Positions 20,865-29,256 of a DNA stretch of 64,000 nt are shown here, piece by piece. The notes beneath the pieces were generated by a model. The model was not told the DNA's origin. It ran no database searches and was given only the letters and a program-made list of their open reading frames with translations. Every line of letters starts with the position of its first letter. The first letter of the stretch is position 1. The translations under genes and the position numbers were made by a program. The DNA is from Thiobacillus sp. (GTDB taxonomy: Bacteria; Pseudomonadota; Gammaproteobacteria; Burkholderiales; Thiobacillaceae). The stretch is taken from the NCBI GenBank assembly GCA_011391285.1, contig JAABQU010000233.1, positions 42,961 through 106,960 on the forward strand. Reading direction: 5' to 3'.

Positions 20865-21185
20865 TCAGGCGGCCTGGGCTTCTTCCAGCAACTTCTGGAT
20901 TTCACCCTTCTGGTACATCTCGATCATGATGTCGCTGCCGCCAATCAGTTCGCCCTTGACGTAGAGTTGAGGGAAGGTCGGCCAGTTCGCGTAGTACTTC
21001 AGGTTCTCGAAAATTTCCGGATCGGCCAGCACGTTCACGGCCAGAAAATCCTTCACGCCGCAAGCTTGCAGCACTTGCGCCGCGCGCGAAGAAAAGCCGC
21101 ACTGCGGAAACTGGGGCGTGCCCTTCATGTAAAGCACGACGGTGTTGTTGGTGACTTGGTCACGAATGCGGTCTAGCGCGGTCAT
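20865..21185 (-). CDS. grxD: monothiol glutaredoxin GrxD
   Basis: A 106-aa monothiol glutaredoxin that carries and transfers [2Fe-2S] clusters. It has the CGFS active site at residues 29-32, the glutathione-binding WPTFPQLYV loop and the GGSDIMIEM segment. The ATG at 21185 follows TTCAGGAG. The longer open frame upstream is not homologous and was not used. Confidence 0.96.
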   Translation of the reverse strand: MTALDRIRDQVTNNTVVLYMKGTPQFPQCGFSSRAAQVLQACGVKDFLAVNVLADPEIFENLKYYANWPTFPQLYVKGELIGGSDIMIEMYQKGEIQKLLEEAQAA

Positions 21186-21249
21186 TTCGGGGCTCCTGAA
21201 TAATACTTGACTGGAATACTCGGGAATTATACGCACGCCGCGGCTCGCG

Positions 21250-22344
21250 TCAAGCCGCTTTTGGGGTGCGTTGATAGGGGCTGATGAAGGCCTTGTGGAA
21301 CAGGTGGGGAACCAGCAGATGCACGGGCATCCGCAGCCAGTGGGCACGCACGAAAGCAGCCAGGCGCGCGGCGGAGGTGAACGCATCCGCACAGCTTGCA
21401 TGGTCGGGGGCGAGCACGCGGGTAAAGATGCGGTCCATCAGTGCGAGCGTGACACGATTGGGTGCGGTGGCGTCGAGGGTGGTCATCACGCTGTCGGGCA
21501 CCGGCGTATCGAGAAAATGACGCAGGTAGCGCAGGGCATAAAACAGCGAACGGCTGAGTTGCAGTTCGTCGGCGCGCGTGGTGAGACGCAGCCAGAAATC
21601 GCGGTCCGCGCCTGCGTCGCGTAACAGCAGATCAAGGTCGGTCAGGTCGCGAAGGCCATGTGGCAGCTCGCCGTCGTGGAACAGATGCGTGGCCGAATGC
21701 AGGATGCGGTCTTCCGGCGCCAGCACGCGGATTCCCGGCAGGCCTTCCACTGCGACGGCACGGCTGCACAGCTTGGCCGAATCCGGGTGGTAGCGCGCGG
21801 TGTCGGGCAGGATCGCATGGTGCACGTCGATGACCGTGGCGCGGCGCACATGCTGAAGCGGGGGCAACTCATGCATCCAGCGCCGGTAATAGCGCTGGTC
21901 GTAGTCCGAGAGGCCGACCGCATGCCAGCCGGCGAGCATCAGCGCGGACTCGACCGCACTCAGTTGGTTGCGCGGCACCAGAATGTCGATGTCGTTGAAC
22001 AGGCGCCCGCGTGCGGCGGGCAGGTCGGCTATCACATACGCTGCGCCCTTGAGCACGATCAGCGGAATATTGAGTCCGGCCAGTGCCGCGCGTATCTGAC
22101 CGACTTCCCAGCGCACCGCAATCTGCTGCTTGTCCGCCAGGGCGGAGGCCGCCTCAAAGTGCCAGCGGGCTGCAGACGGGATCATATCGGCCAGCCCTTT
22201 TTGCAGCAGCAGAGGATGCATGCGTCCAATCAGACCGGCCTGGCGAGCCTGGCGGATCAACATATCCCAGTCGTCCATGGAAAAACGGCGGACCGCATCG
22301 GGATTGCGAAACACCAGCGAGACCAGATCTGTCGGGGCGCGCAT
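21250..22344 (-). CDS. nucleotidyltransferase-family protein of the HPr-rel-A system
   Basis: A 364-aa protein of the uncharacterised nucleotidyltransferase family (NTP_transf_5 type). The nucleotidyltransferase signature is LKGAAYVIADLPAARGRLF followed by NDIDILVPR near residues 120-130, where the Asp-x-Asp pair would bind metal. A helical C-terminal half follows (HSATHLFHDGELPHGLRDLTDLDLLL). The ATG at 22344 lies one base past the TGA of the kinase gene and is preferred over 22413. It is the last gene of a four-gene operon. The substrate is unknown, but members of this family are common beside peptide-modification genes. Confidence 0.8.
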   Translation of the reverse strand: MRAPTDLVSLVFRNPDAVRRFSMDDWDMLIRQARQAGLIGRMHPLLLQKGLADMIPSAARWHFEAASALADKQQIAVRWEVGQIRAALAGLNIPLIVLKGAAYVIADLPAARGRLFNDIDILVPRNQLSAVESALMLAGWHAVGLSDYDQRYYRRWMHELPPLQHVRRATVIDVHHAILPDTARYHPDSAKLCSRAVAVEGLPGIRVLAPEDRILHSATHLFHDGELPHGLRDLTDLDLLLRDAGADRDFWLRLTTRADELQLSRSLFYALRYLRHFLDTPVPDSVMTTLDATAPNRVTLALMDRIFTRVLAPDHASCADAFTSAARLAAFVRAHWLRMPVHLLVPHLFHKAFISPYQRTPKAA

Positions 22345-22345
22345 C

Positions 22346-23281
22346 TCAGTTTCCGGGTCGGTCCAAAGCAGGCGTCGCAGCCAGACGGTCGAATACGGCA
22401 ATGGCCTCGTCAAGCTGGCTGTACTGAAAGTCGTAACAGGCCGCTTGCTCGATCAGCGCCGTTCCGACCCGAAATCCCTCGGCGCCAATCAGGCTGTAAT
22501 TGAAGGCATTCTGCGCCAGGAACATGAAGGTCTGTGCCTTCGAACGTGCTTGCAGTTCGGTCGCTGCGCCCGCAGTCCACTTGGGAAAGATGACCCAGCC
22601 AGGACGCGCCGGTTCGTGCTGACGCCTCACGCTGGCTTTTGGCGGCCGCATGTGTGCCACCGTTCCCTTGGCCGTGTCGTGGGAGGCACGGTTGATGAAG
22701 GCGTCAGGACTGAATGCGCGGATCAGGGGAATCGATTCGTTCTTCAGGCTGACCGGGCGCGGCAGGGCATGGATCAATCCGGTCTTGCGGTCTATCAGCG
22801 TCAATTCGTCTGAAAGCAAGCGCCAGCCCGACAGGACCAGACCGGCCGTGAGCGTGCTCTTGCCGGATCCGGGCGGCGCGGGCAGGATTGCCGCCAGGCC
22901 GTTCTTTTCCACCACGGCCGCGTGAATGATCAGGTAATGGTGCGCGTGTGACGATATGCACCAGTTGAGGCCCCATTCCAGCATGGGATAGGCCTGATCC
23001 AGCGGCAGGGGCTTGAAGGGCTCCACGCCATCAAAGGAGAAATTGACCTGCGGCCGCAGCCAGCTCCGCAGACTGGAGGGCGCGTTGACTGCCACGTGGA
23101 AATCGGCAAAAGCCTCGTGTGCGTCGCGCACTTCAAACTGGCCGTAGAGATCGGTCAGTCCTTTGGCCACGGATTCAACCCGCGACTGGACGTGCAACGA
23201 GAACGGCCCGGTGCGTAGCCAGATGCCGGAGTTGCGCAAGCGCTCGCGCAGGTCAGCAGGCGGGAGCTGCAGCAGCTTCAT
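22346..23281 (-). CDS. HprK-related kinase A
   Basis: A 311-aa protein related to the C-terminal domain of HPr serine kinase. The P-loop is APPGSGKST near residue 136, preceded by HAAVVEKNGLAAIL, and followed by LLSDELTLID, which corresponds to the second acidic metal-binding site of HprK. No HPr or PTS gene is nearby, so HPr is unlikely to be its target. Its ATG overlaps the TGA of the PqqD-like gene. The substrate is presumably a protein or peptide handled by its neighbours. Confidence 0.87.
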   Translation of the reverse strand: MKLLQLPPADLRERLRNSGIWLRTGPFSLHVQSRVESVAKGLTDLYGQFEVRDAHEAFADFHVAVNAPSSLRSWLRPQVNFSFDGVEPFKPLPLDQAYPMLEWGLNWCISSHAHHYLIIHAAVVEKNGLAAILPAPPGSGKSTLTAGLVLSGWRLLSDELTLIDRKTGLIHALPRPVSLKNESIPLIRAFSPDAFINRASHDTAKGTVAHMRPPKASVRRQHEPARPGWVIFPKWTAGAATELQARSKAQTFMFLAQNAFNYSLIGAEGFRVGTALIEQAACYDFQYSQLDEAIAVFDRLAATPALDRPGN

Positions 23282-23529
23282 TTCGGGGAGACAAGTCCAA
23301 TCCTGCGCAAGCCATTCAGCGTTTCATCCACCTGTATCTTCGGTGGCAGTCCTGAGTCGAAAAGCGCGCGCTCGGTCAAGGTGCGCAGGATGTCGTCATG
23401 CGATGGACAGGGATGTTCGCGATAGATCTGAAGCAGCGCCAGGGCAAGAGGGGGGAGATAGTGCGTATCGCCCGATTCGCTGTCGTAGACAACCGCTTCG
23501 GAACCGAACTGTTTGAGCTGGAAGCGCAC
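23278..23529 (-). CDS. PqqD-family peptide chaperone of the HPr-rel-A system
   Basis: An 83-aa PqqD-like protein: VYDSESGDTHYLPPLALALLQIY fits the PqqD/RRE beta-hairpin and first helix, and the C-terminal half forms the winged-helix-like part. Such proteins bind leader peptides and present them to a modifying enzyme. The start is a GTG at 23529, eight bases after the stop of the preceding gene. The end overlaps the kinase start as ATGA. Confidence 0.82.
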   Translation of the reverse strand: MRFQLKQFGSEAVVYDSESGDTHYLPPLALALLQIYREHPCPSHDDILRTLTERALFDSGLPPKIQVDETLNGLRRIGLVSPK

Positions 23530-23536
23530 CCTGGAT

Positions 23537-24160
23537 TCAAGCGCCCTGCAGTGATCGCAGATACGTCACGATTTGGGTTGCATTCCACGGCGTCGCCCCG
23601 CCATTTGGAGTGAATCCGCCACTGTCTCTCCACTCGATCCACATGTTGATCAGTTGGGGTTCGGTCAATATCTCGGCCGGAATGAGCAAGCCCCGAATGT
23701 TCAGCAGCGTGGCGGCAAACTCCGCGGAAATGGGATTGGGGTTCGCACCGGTGTTGTCTGTATTGCTGGTCGAAGTCATGACCGCATACAAACGGCCGTC
23801 GTCTCCGTCGGGCCAGTTGATGGGGATGAGACCACCGTTGGCAAAAACGCTGTTGAATACGACATTGCCGTCTCCAGGAAACCCATTGTCTTCGACATTC
23901 GGGGTGGTGCTATCGACATCGCTCACCCACCCCAAGGGTGATTTTCCCGTGCAGTTGGGCGGGGTGCCGTGAAAGCTGATGTTTCCCGACGCCGCCGCTG
24001 ACGGCGAATTGCACGTCACTGCCAGGACCGGCCTGCTGGCCAGGGTGAAGATGGCCGCCCCGCCCAGGCCTGCCAATTTGCGGCGGGTCTGGTCCGGGCT
24101 GCGGGCATCCGGCGATACCGAAGGTGTGCTGGGCGTTTCCGGGGTCGGGGAGTTGTTCAT
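23537..24160 (-). CDS. candidate exported substrate of the HPr-rel-A system
   Basis: A 207-aa protein with a Pro/Ser/Thr-rich N-terminal stretch, then TRRKLAGLGGAAIFTLASRP with an AxA-like site (about residues 25-48). That resembles a twin-arginine or Sec signal set inside a longer N-terminus. The mature part has two cysteines (VTCNSP, NCTGKSP) and aromatic, Gly/Asn-rich sequence with no known enzymatic motif. The ATG at 24160 follows GAGG, and 43 bases upstream is a near-consensus sigma-54 promoter. As first gene of the operon it is the best candidate for the chaperone and kinase target. That is inference; I do not recognise the family. Confidence 0.7.
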   Translation of the reverse strand: MNNSPTPETPSTPSVSPDARSPDQTRRKLAGLGGAAIFTLASRPVLAVTCNSPSAAASGNISFHGTPPNCTGKSPLGWVSDVDSTTPNVEDNGFPGDGNVVFNSVFANGGLIPINWPDGDDGRLYAVMTSTSNTDNTGANPNPISAEFAATLLNIRGLLIPAEILTEPQLINMWIEWRDSGGFTPNGGATPWNATQIVTYLRSLQGA

Positions 24161-24202
24161 GATGAGCCTCAAACCGTGTTTGAATTCAATGCCGAGAGTT
24201 AC

Positions 24203-24217
24203 GCAAGAAATGCGCCA
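24203..24217 (-). promoter_or_regulatory. sigma-54 promoter of the HPr-rel-A operon
   Basis: On the minus strand TGGCGCA-TTTC-TTGC has the -24 GG and -12 GC at exact spacing and a perfect TTGC, preceded by T as the consensus prefers. Transcription would begin near 24191, about 30 bases before the start codon of the first gene. Upstream sequence to 24299 would hold the activator site; no NtrC consensus is visible there, so another activator may be involved. Confidence 0.72.
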
Positions 24218-24299
24218 ACAGCCAATGAATCAGTCCGAAAAGCTTGTCACTGCTGGATATCCGACTTGTGGCCTTTTGTCGCAACAAGCCAAGTGTAAA

Positions 24300-25163
24300 T
24301 TATTCCGACACTTCGCCGCCACTGATGCGCAGGATACCAGACAGGTCGGCCCAACTCCGGGGATGGCCAAAGCCGCTTTCCCGCAACAGGGCCTTGACCC
24401 CTTCCGACTGGTCATAGCCATGTTCCACCAGCAGCGTGCCGCCGGGCTTCAGGTGGGCGCAGGCGCCGCGGCTCAGGTGGCGCAGGTCGTCAAGGCCGTC
24501 CTGGCCGGCGGCCAGCGCGGTCAGGGGTTCGAAGCGCACATCGCCGCGCGCCAGATGGGGATCGGCGGCAGCGATGTACGGCGGGTTGCTGACGATGAGG
24601 TCGAAACGCCGGCCGGCGAGCGCGTCGAACCAGTCGCTGCTCAAAAACTCGACGCGAGCCTTGAGTATGTCGGCATTGCGCTGCGCGATGGCCAGCGCCG
24701 CCGGTGAGCGATCGACTGCCGTCACGCGTGCAAGCGGCCGCTCCAGCGCCAGGGTGATGGCGATGCAGCCGCTGCCGGTGCCCAGATCGAGCACGTCCAC
24801 GGCCAGGTCTGACGGGATGCGCGCTAGCGCCTGCTCGACCAGCAGTTCGGTATCGGGGCGTGGAATCAGGACATTGGGCGTGACCCGAAACGGCCGCCCA
24901 TAAAACTCCCGCAACCCTGTGAGGTAGGCAATGGGTTCGCCCGCAAGCCTCCGCGCCAGGAGCGTATCGAATGCTGCGGATTGCAGTTCGTTCAGGGTAT
25001 CGGTGTCGTGCGCGATCAGCCAGGCCGGGGCGACATTCCAGGCAAACGCGGCCAGCACACGTGCTTCCAGCCGAGCTTCGCGTTTGTCCAGCCCGAGCGC
25101 AGCGGCGATGCGGATGCGGGCGTCGTTGAGCAGGCCAGCGACCGTTTCCGACTCAGGCCCCAC
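24300..25163 (-). CDS. prmC: release factor glutamine methyltransferase
   Basis: A 287-aa SAM-dependent methyltransferase that methylates the Gln of the GGQ motif in release factors. It has an N-terminal helical domain, the SAM motif VLDLGTGSGCIAI near residue 120 and the catalytic NPPY (SNPPYIAAADPHL). The start is a GTG at 25163, three bases after the prfA stop. It is in the same operon as its substrate gene prfA. Confidence 0.95.
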   Translation of the reverse strand: MGPESETVAGLLNDARIRIAAALGLDKREARLEARVLAAFAWNVAPAWLIAHDTDTLNELQSAAFDTLLARRLAGEPIAYLTGLREFYGRPFRVTPNVLIPRPDTELLVEQALARIPSDLAVDVLDLGTGSGCIAITLALERPLARVTAVDRSPAALAIAQRNADILKARVEFLSSDWFDALAGRRFDLIVSNPPYIAAADPHLARGDVRFEPLTALAAGQDGLDDLRHLSRGACAHLKPGGTLLVEHGYDQSEGVKALLRESGFGHPRSWADLSGILRISGGEVSE

Positions 25164-25166
25164 GCC

Positions 25167-26249
25167 TTAGCCCTCGCCCGAAAGCGTCGCCAGCAGTTCG
25201 GCCTGATGTTCGGCCGCCAATGCGTCCAGCAGTTCGGTCAGATCGCCGTCCATCATCGCGTCGATCTTGTAGAGCGTGAGGTTGATGCGGTGGTCGGTGA
25301 TGCGGCCCTGCGGGAAGTTATAGGTGCGGATGCGGTCGGAGCGGTCGCCGGTGCCGATCAGACTCTTGCGCGCACTGGCCTCGGCGGCGTGCTGGGCCTG
25401 GAGTTCGCGATCCTTCAAACGTGCCGCCAGCACGCTCATCGCCTGCGCCTTGTTCTTGTGCTGCGAGCGGTCGTCCTGGCATTCGACCACCAGCCCGGTG
25501 GGCAGGTGGGTGATGCGCACTGCGGAATCGGTCTTGTTGATGTGCTGACCGCCGGCACCGGAGGCACGGTAGGTGTCGATACGCAGGTCGGCCGGATTGA
25601 TATCGACCTCGCCGACTTCGTCGGCTTCCGGCATCACGGCCACCGTGCAGGCCGAGGTGTGAATGCGGCCCTGTGATTCGGTTTCCGGCACCCGCTGCAC
25701 GCGGTGGCCGCCGGATTCGAACTTCAGTCGCGAATACGCGCCGTGGCCGACGATGCGGATGATGACCTCCTTGTAGCCGCCGACTTCGCCGGTATTTTCC
25801 GACACGATCTCCACTTTCCAGCCGCAGCGCTCGGCGTAGCGCGTGTACATGCGGAGGAGGTTGCCGGCGAACAGCGCCGACTCGTCGCCGCCGGTGCCGG
25901 CGCGGATTTCCAGGAAGATGTTGCGTTCGTCGTTGGGGTCTTTCGGCAACAGCGCGGTTTGCAGTTCGGTCTCCAGCCGTTCCACTTGGGCCTCGCAGTC
26001 CGCGAGTTCCGCTTCGGCGAGTTCGCGCATGTCCGGGTCTGCGAGCATGTCACGCGCGGATTTCTGGTCCGCTTCGACCTGTTTGTAGGTGCGGTAAAGC
26101 GCCACCACCGGGGTGAGGTCGGCGTGCTCGCGCGTGAGTTTGCGGTAGCGGTCCATGTCGCCCGCGATTTCCGGCTGCGACAACAGCGCGTCGAGTTCCT
26201 CCAGCCGCTCGTCGGCGCGAGCGAGCTTGTCCGCCAGGGAGGACTTCAT
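25167..26249 (-). CDS. prfA: peptide chain release factor 1
   Basis: A 360-aa class I release factor for UAG and UAA codons. The GGQ motif ([18 protein letters not shown]) triggers peptide release. The N-terminal helical domain and the C-terminal [10 protein letters not shown] block are typical. Its ATG overlaps the TGA of hemA, giving the common hemA-prfA-prmC operon. Confidence 0.97.
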   Translation of the reverse strand: MKSSLADKLARADERLEELDALLSQPEIAGDMDRYRKLTREHADLTPVVALYRTYKQVEADQKSARDMLADPDMRELAEAELADCEAQVERLETELQTALLPKDPNDERNIFLEIRAGTGGDESALFAGNLLRMYTRYAERCGWKVEIVSENTGEVGGYKEVIIRIVGHGAYSRLKFESGGHRVQRVPETESQGRIHTSACTVAVMPEADEVGEVDINPADLRIDTYRASGAGGQHINKTDSAVRITHLPTGLVVECQDDRSQHKNKAQAMSVLAARLKDRELQAQHAAEASARKSLIGTGDRSDRIRTYNFPQGRITDHRINLTLYKIDAMMDGDLTELLDALAAEHQAELLATLSGEG

Positions 26250-27496
26250 TCTTGATGCAGCCCGTACAGCTGGCTGATCAGACGGGCAATCTGGTCGCGC
26301 TCGTCGCGTGTGGCGTGATTGAGCGCGTGGGTCGGCGCGTGCAGCAGCTTGTTGGACAATGCGTGGCTCATCGCTTCGAGCACGGCGCGTGGATCGTCGC
26401 CGCGCGCGAGCGCTTTCTCGGCTCTCTCGATTTCGTGGCGGCGGTGGCGTTCGGCGCTGTCGCGCAGCGAGCGGATCACCGGCACCAGTTCGCGGCCTTC
26501 CATCCAGTGGACGAAATTCTCGACACTGGTTTCGATGATGGCTTCGGCCTGCGCCACCTGCGCCACGCGGTTGTCCATGCCTTCGCGCACCACTTGGCCG
26601 AGATCGTCCACGCTGTACAAAAACACATCATCCATCTCGGCCACTTCGGCCTCGACGTCGCGCGGCACGGCGAGGTCGACGATGAAAATCGGGCGGTGGC
26701 GGCGCTGCTTGATCGCGCGTTCCAGCATGCCCTTGCCGAGGATGGGCAAGGGGCTCGCGGTCGAGGTGATGATGATGTCGTAGGCGGGGAGTTCGTCGGG
26801 CAGCGCGGTGAGGGGGATGACGCTGGCATTGAAGCGCTCGGCCAGCGGACGTGCGCGTTCGGCGGTGCGGTTGGCCACCGTCATGCGGCGCGGATGTTGC
26901 GCGGCAAAGTGGGTGATGCACAGTTCGATCATCTCGCCGGCGCCGATGAACAGGCAGGCCTGATCGCGGATGCTGGGGAAGATGCGTTCGGCCAGGCGTA
27001 CCGCTGCAGCGGCCATCGATACCGAATTGGCACCGATCTCGGTGCTGGTGCGCACTTCCTTGGCGACCGAGAACGTGCGCTGGAACAGTTTGTGCAACAG
27101 CAGGCCGAGCGTGCCGGCCTCTTCGGCGGTTTGCACTGCCTGCTTCATCTGCCCCAGGATCTGGGTTTCCCCGAGCACCATCGAATCGAGCCCGGCGGCG
27201 ACGCGGAAGGCGTGCTGCGCGGCTTGTTCGCGTGGCAGCGCATACAGGTAGGGCGCGAGCTCGCGGCGGTCGATATGGTGGAAGTCGGCCAGCCATTGTG
27301 TCACTTCGTCGGGCGAGGGCGTGTTGACGTAGAGTTCTGTTCGGTTGCAGGTCGACAGAATGGCGACTTCGGAGGCGCGACGACTCTGCGTCAGTTCATG
27401 CAGCGCCTGCACCAATTTTTCGGGGCCGAACGCCACCTGCTCGCGGATCGCGAGCGGTGCGGTGTGGTGGTTGACCCCGAGGGTAAGAAGCTGCAT
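26246..27496 (-). CDS. hemA: glutamyl-tRNA reductase
   Basis: A 416-aa NADPH enzyme that begins tetrapyrrole synthesis by the C5 route. [13 protein letters not shown], the catalytic cysteine in STCNRTELY near residue 50, [10 protein letters not shown] and the Rossmann loop [10 protein letters not shown] are all present. It supplies precursors for siroheme (CysG) and haem (HemF, DsrJ) made elsewhere in the window. Confidence 0.97.
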   Translation of the reverse strand: MQLLTLGVNHHTAPLAIREQVAFGPEKLVQALHELTQSRRASEVAILSTCNRTELYVNTPSPDEVTQWLADFHHIDRRELAPYLYALPREQAAQHAFRVAAGLDSMVLGETQILGQMKQAVQTAEEAGTLGLLLHKLFQRTFSVAKEVRTSTEIGANSVSMAAAAVRLAERIFPSIRDQACLFIGAGEMIELCITHFAAQHPRRMTVANRTAERARPLAERFNASVIPLTALPDELPAYDIIITSTASPLPILGKGMLERAIKQRRHRPIFIVDLAVPRDVEAEVAEMDDVFLYSVDDLGQVVREGMDNRVAQVAQAEAIIETSVENFVHWMEGRELVPVIRSLRDSAERHRRHEIERAEKALARGDDPRAVLEAMSHALSNKLLHAPTHALNHATRDERDQIARLISQLYGLHQE

Positions 27497-27544
27497 GCGG
27501 CTTTGGCCGAAAAACGAAGAGCGCTATTTTACTTTACCCGCCGC

Positions 27545-28438
27545 CTAAGCTGCGTGCGCGGGAAAACTGAGGCGGTCGTAATAGCGCCCGCGATACAGCA
27601 GGCGGCGGTGTTCGGGTGAATCGGAAAACCCGCTGCGGGTATGCAGCACGTTGTTGCAGATGAGGCCCATGCCGGGGGTGAGGCGGGCGGTGAGGATGTA
27701 TTCGGAACCGGCGAGGATGTCGGCCAGGGTTCTGACCGCAGCCTGCGTGGCCACGTCGTCCTTCCACACGATGGAGCGGGTGCGCGCGGTGTAGCGCATG
27801 TAAAGGAAGCCCCCGTCCGGATCGACCGCAAACACCGGCCCGCTCTGTTCGGGGCGGGCGACGTTGTCGTCGTCCATGCGCGCCGGGATGGTCATCGCGT
27901 CGGGCTGCATCAGTGCGGCGACATAGTCTGGGTTGGCGTCGCGCAGCTGGATATAGGCGATCTCATGGTCGAGCAGCGCATTCTCGCCGCCGGATTCGGC
28001 GTCCTGCGCGCAATGCAGCGTCATGCCCAGGATGCGGCGGTCGAGGGTGTTGTAGTAGCCGTCGGTGTGCCAGTTGATCGGCTTGTGGGTGTAGGGGATG
28101 AATTCGCCGCGCACGCTGCCTTCTTCGCCCGCCGGGGTGATGCTGGACAGCCCGTCCTCGTCGGCAAGGTAATTGCCTTCCAGATGGACGAGCCCAAGCT
28201 GCTGTCCCAGCAGCTTGGCCAGCGACTTGTCGGCGGCAGGCAGGTGTGGTGCGCTGTAGATCGCCATGTTGGCGCGCACGCAACGCGATTCGAGGGCATC
28301 GAGTTCACCTGGCGTGAGCTGACGCGGATCGGCCAGCGGCACGATCAGTTCGTCGACGCTGCGCGGATAGGCAGCGAGCTTGGCGTCGCGCCAGGCGCGA
28401 TAGCCGGTGTCGTCAGCGAGGTCGAAGGGGGTGCTCAT
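27545..28438 (-). CDS. TauD/TfdA-family Fe(II)/2-oxoglutarate dioxygenase
   Basis: A 297-aa protein with the HxD iron motif in INWHTDGYYN near residue 121, a distal histidine in ICNNVLHTRSGF near residue 265, and the 2-oxoglutarate arginine in HRRLLYRGRYYDRL. These define the family. Known members oxidise taurine, sulfonates, sulfate esters or unrelated compounds, and no transporter is nearby to suggest the substrate. It lies between hemA and the sulfur island. Confidence 0.85.
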   Translation of the reverse strand: MSTPFDLADDTGYRAWRDAKLAAYPRSVDELIVPLADPRQLTPGELDALESRCVRANMAIYSAPHLPAADKSLAKLLGQQLGLVHLEGNYLADEDGLSSITPAGEEGSVRGEFIPYTHKPINWHTDGYYNTLDRRILGMTLHCAQDAESGGENALLDHEIAYIQLRDANPDYVAALMQPDAMTIPARMDDDNVARPEQSGPVFAVDPDGGFLYMRYTARTRSIVWKDDVATQAAVRTLADILAGSEYILTARLTPGMGLICNNVLHTRSGFSDSPEHRRLLYRGRYYDRLSFPAHAA

Positions 28439-28457
28439 AGGGATACTTGATTCTGTT

Positions 28458-28600
28458 CCTGAATCGGACAGGGCGCGAAGCCGAGCCGACGACAGTACTC
28501 ATGTACGGCGGTGCGTGCTTGTTGCCGATTTATCGGCTTTACAACCACGGCCTGCCCCTTGCGGGCAAGGCGAAGGCGACAAAGCCATGTCCGATTCAGG
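28458..28600. repeat. 143-bp element bounded by 13-bp inverted repeats
   Basis: CCTGAATCGGACA at 28458-28470 is repeated exactly in inverse orientation at 28588-28600; with flanks the match is 16 of 18. Inside are two smaller palindromes, GCCGAT / ATCGGC (28524-28537) and CCTTGC / GCAAGG (28557-28570). The right part (28541-28571) also holds copy B of the dispersed repeat seen at 18221. There is no convincing gene inside. It looks like a small non-coding mobile or REP-like element in the gap of about 170 bases between two minus-strand genes. Confidence 0.5.
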
Positions 28601-28607
28601 GGCGGAA

Positions 28608-29228
28608 TCATTCCGGCGGCAGCATGTCGGGCGAGCCGAAGCCGCGCTTGACTGGCGCGTCGGACAGCAGACCCTTGAAGCTCTTCCTGACCGTGCCCAT
28701 CATTTCGGGCATTTCGATGTCCATGATCTGGTCCATGATCCACGTCTTGTCGTTGTCGCCCATTTCGTCGCGGATCTGCAGCCCGAGGAAGCGCAGTGCC
28801 GGGAAGCTGGCTTTCTCTTCGTCGGGGAACTCGAACTCGGCGTAGTCATTGAAGCGACGGTTCAAAAAATCGATGAACTCGGCCTTGAAATTGCGGCTGG
28901 GGTCGGGGCCGGCGACGCTGATGATGTTTTCCTCCATCAGTTCGCCGAGCCGGTTGGCGACCGCCTGCAGCACTGCGACGCGGCGTTCCGGCGTCAGGGT
29001 GGCGTAGGCCATGCGGTCGCAGTAATGCACCAGGAAGGCGAGGAATTCGGCGATCAGCTTGAAGCCGCGCGCCGGAGTGATGATGTCGTAGTTCTCGCGG
29101 CCGAGGTTGTCCACCGCCTTGTCGGCAACCCGCCAAGTGGTGGTGGCAACTGCGGTGGCGATTTCCTCGGCGCTGCGCTCGCCGTCCTTCTTGAACCAGA
29201 TGGTACGGACGCGTACGGGTTTGACCAT
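28608..29228 (-). CDS. conserved-looking unknown protein of the sulfur island
   Basis: A 206-aa soluble protein, mostly helical by composition, with no signal peptide or membrane segment. A single conspicuous cysteine (VHYCDRMAY) lies in its first half. The C-terminal third is acidic (EFEFPDEEKASF, then MDIEMPEMMGTVRKSF). The ATG follows AAAGGAG. Last gene of the minus-strand set that diverges from dsrA. I do not recognise it; its place suggests a part in sulfur oxidation. Confidence 0.75.
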   Translation of the reverse strand: MVKPVRVRTIWFKKDGERSAEEIATAVATTTWRVADKAVDNLGRENYDIITPARGFKLIAEFLAFLVHYCDRMAYATLTPERRVAVLQAVANRLGELMEENIISVAGPDPSRNFKAEFIDFLNRRFNDYAEFEFPDEEKASFPALRFLGLQIRDEMGDNDKTWIMDQIMDIEMPEMMGTVRKSFKGLLSDAPVKRGFGSPDMLPPE

Positions 29229-29256
29229 GGGTGTTCTCCTTTAATTCGGTTGGGCT

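Noticed and set aside
26252..27619. 455-aa plus-strand open frame
   Set aside because: Antisense to hemA with low-complexity composition.
28435..28743. 102-aa minus-strand open frame through the inverted-repeat element
   Set aside because: It overlaps the end of the 206-aa gene and consists of repeat sequence.
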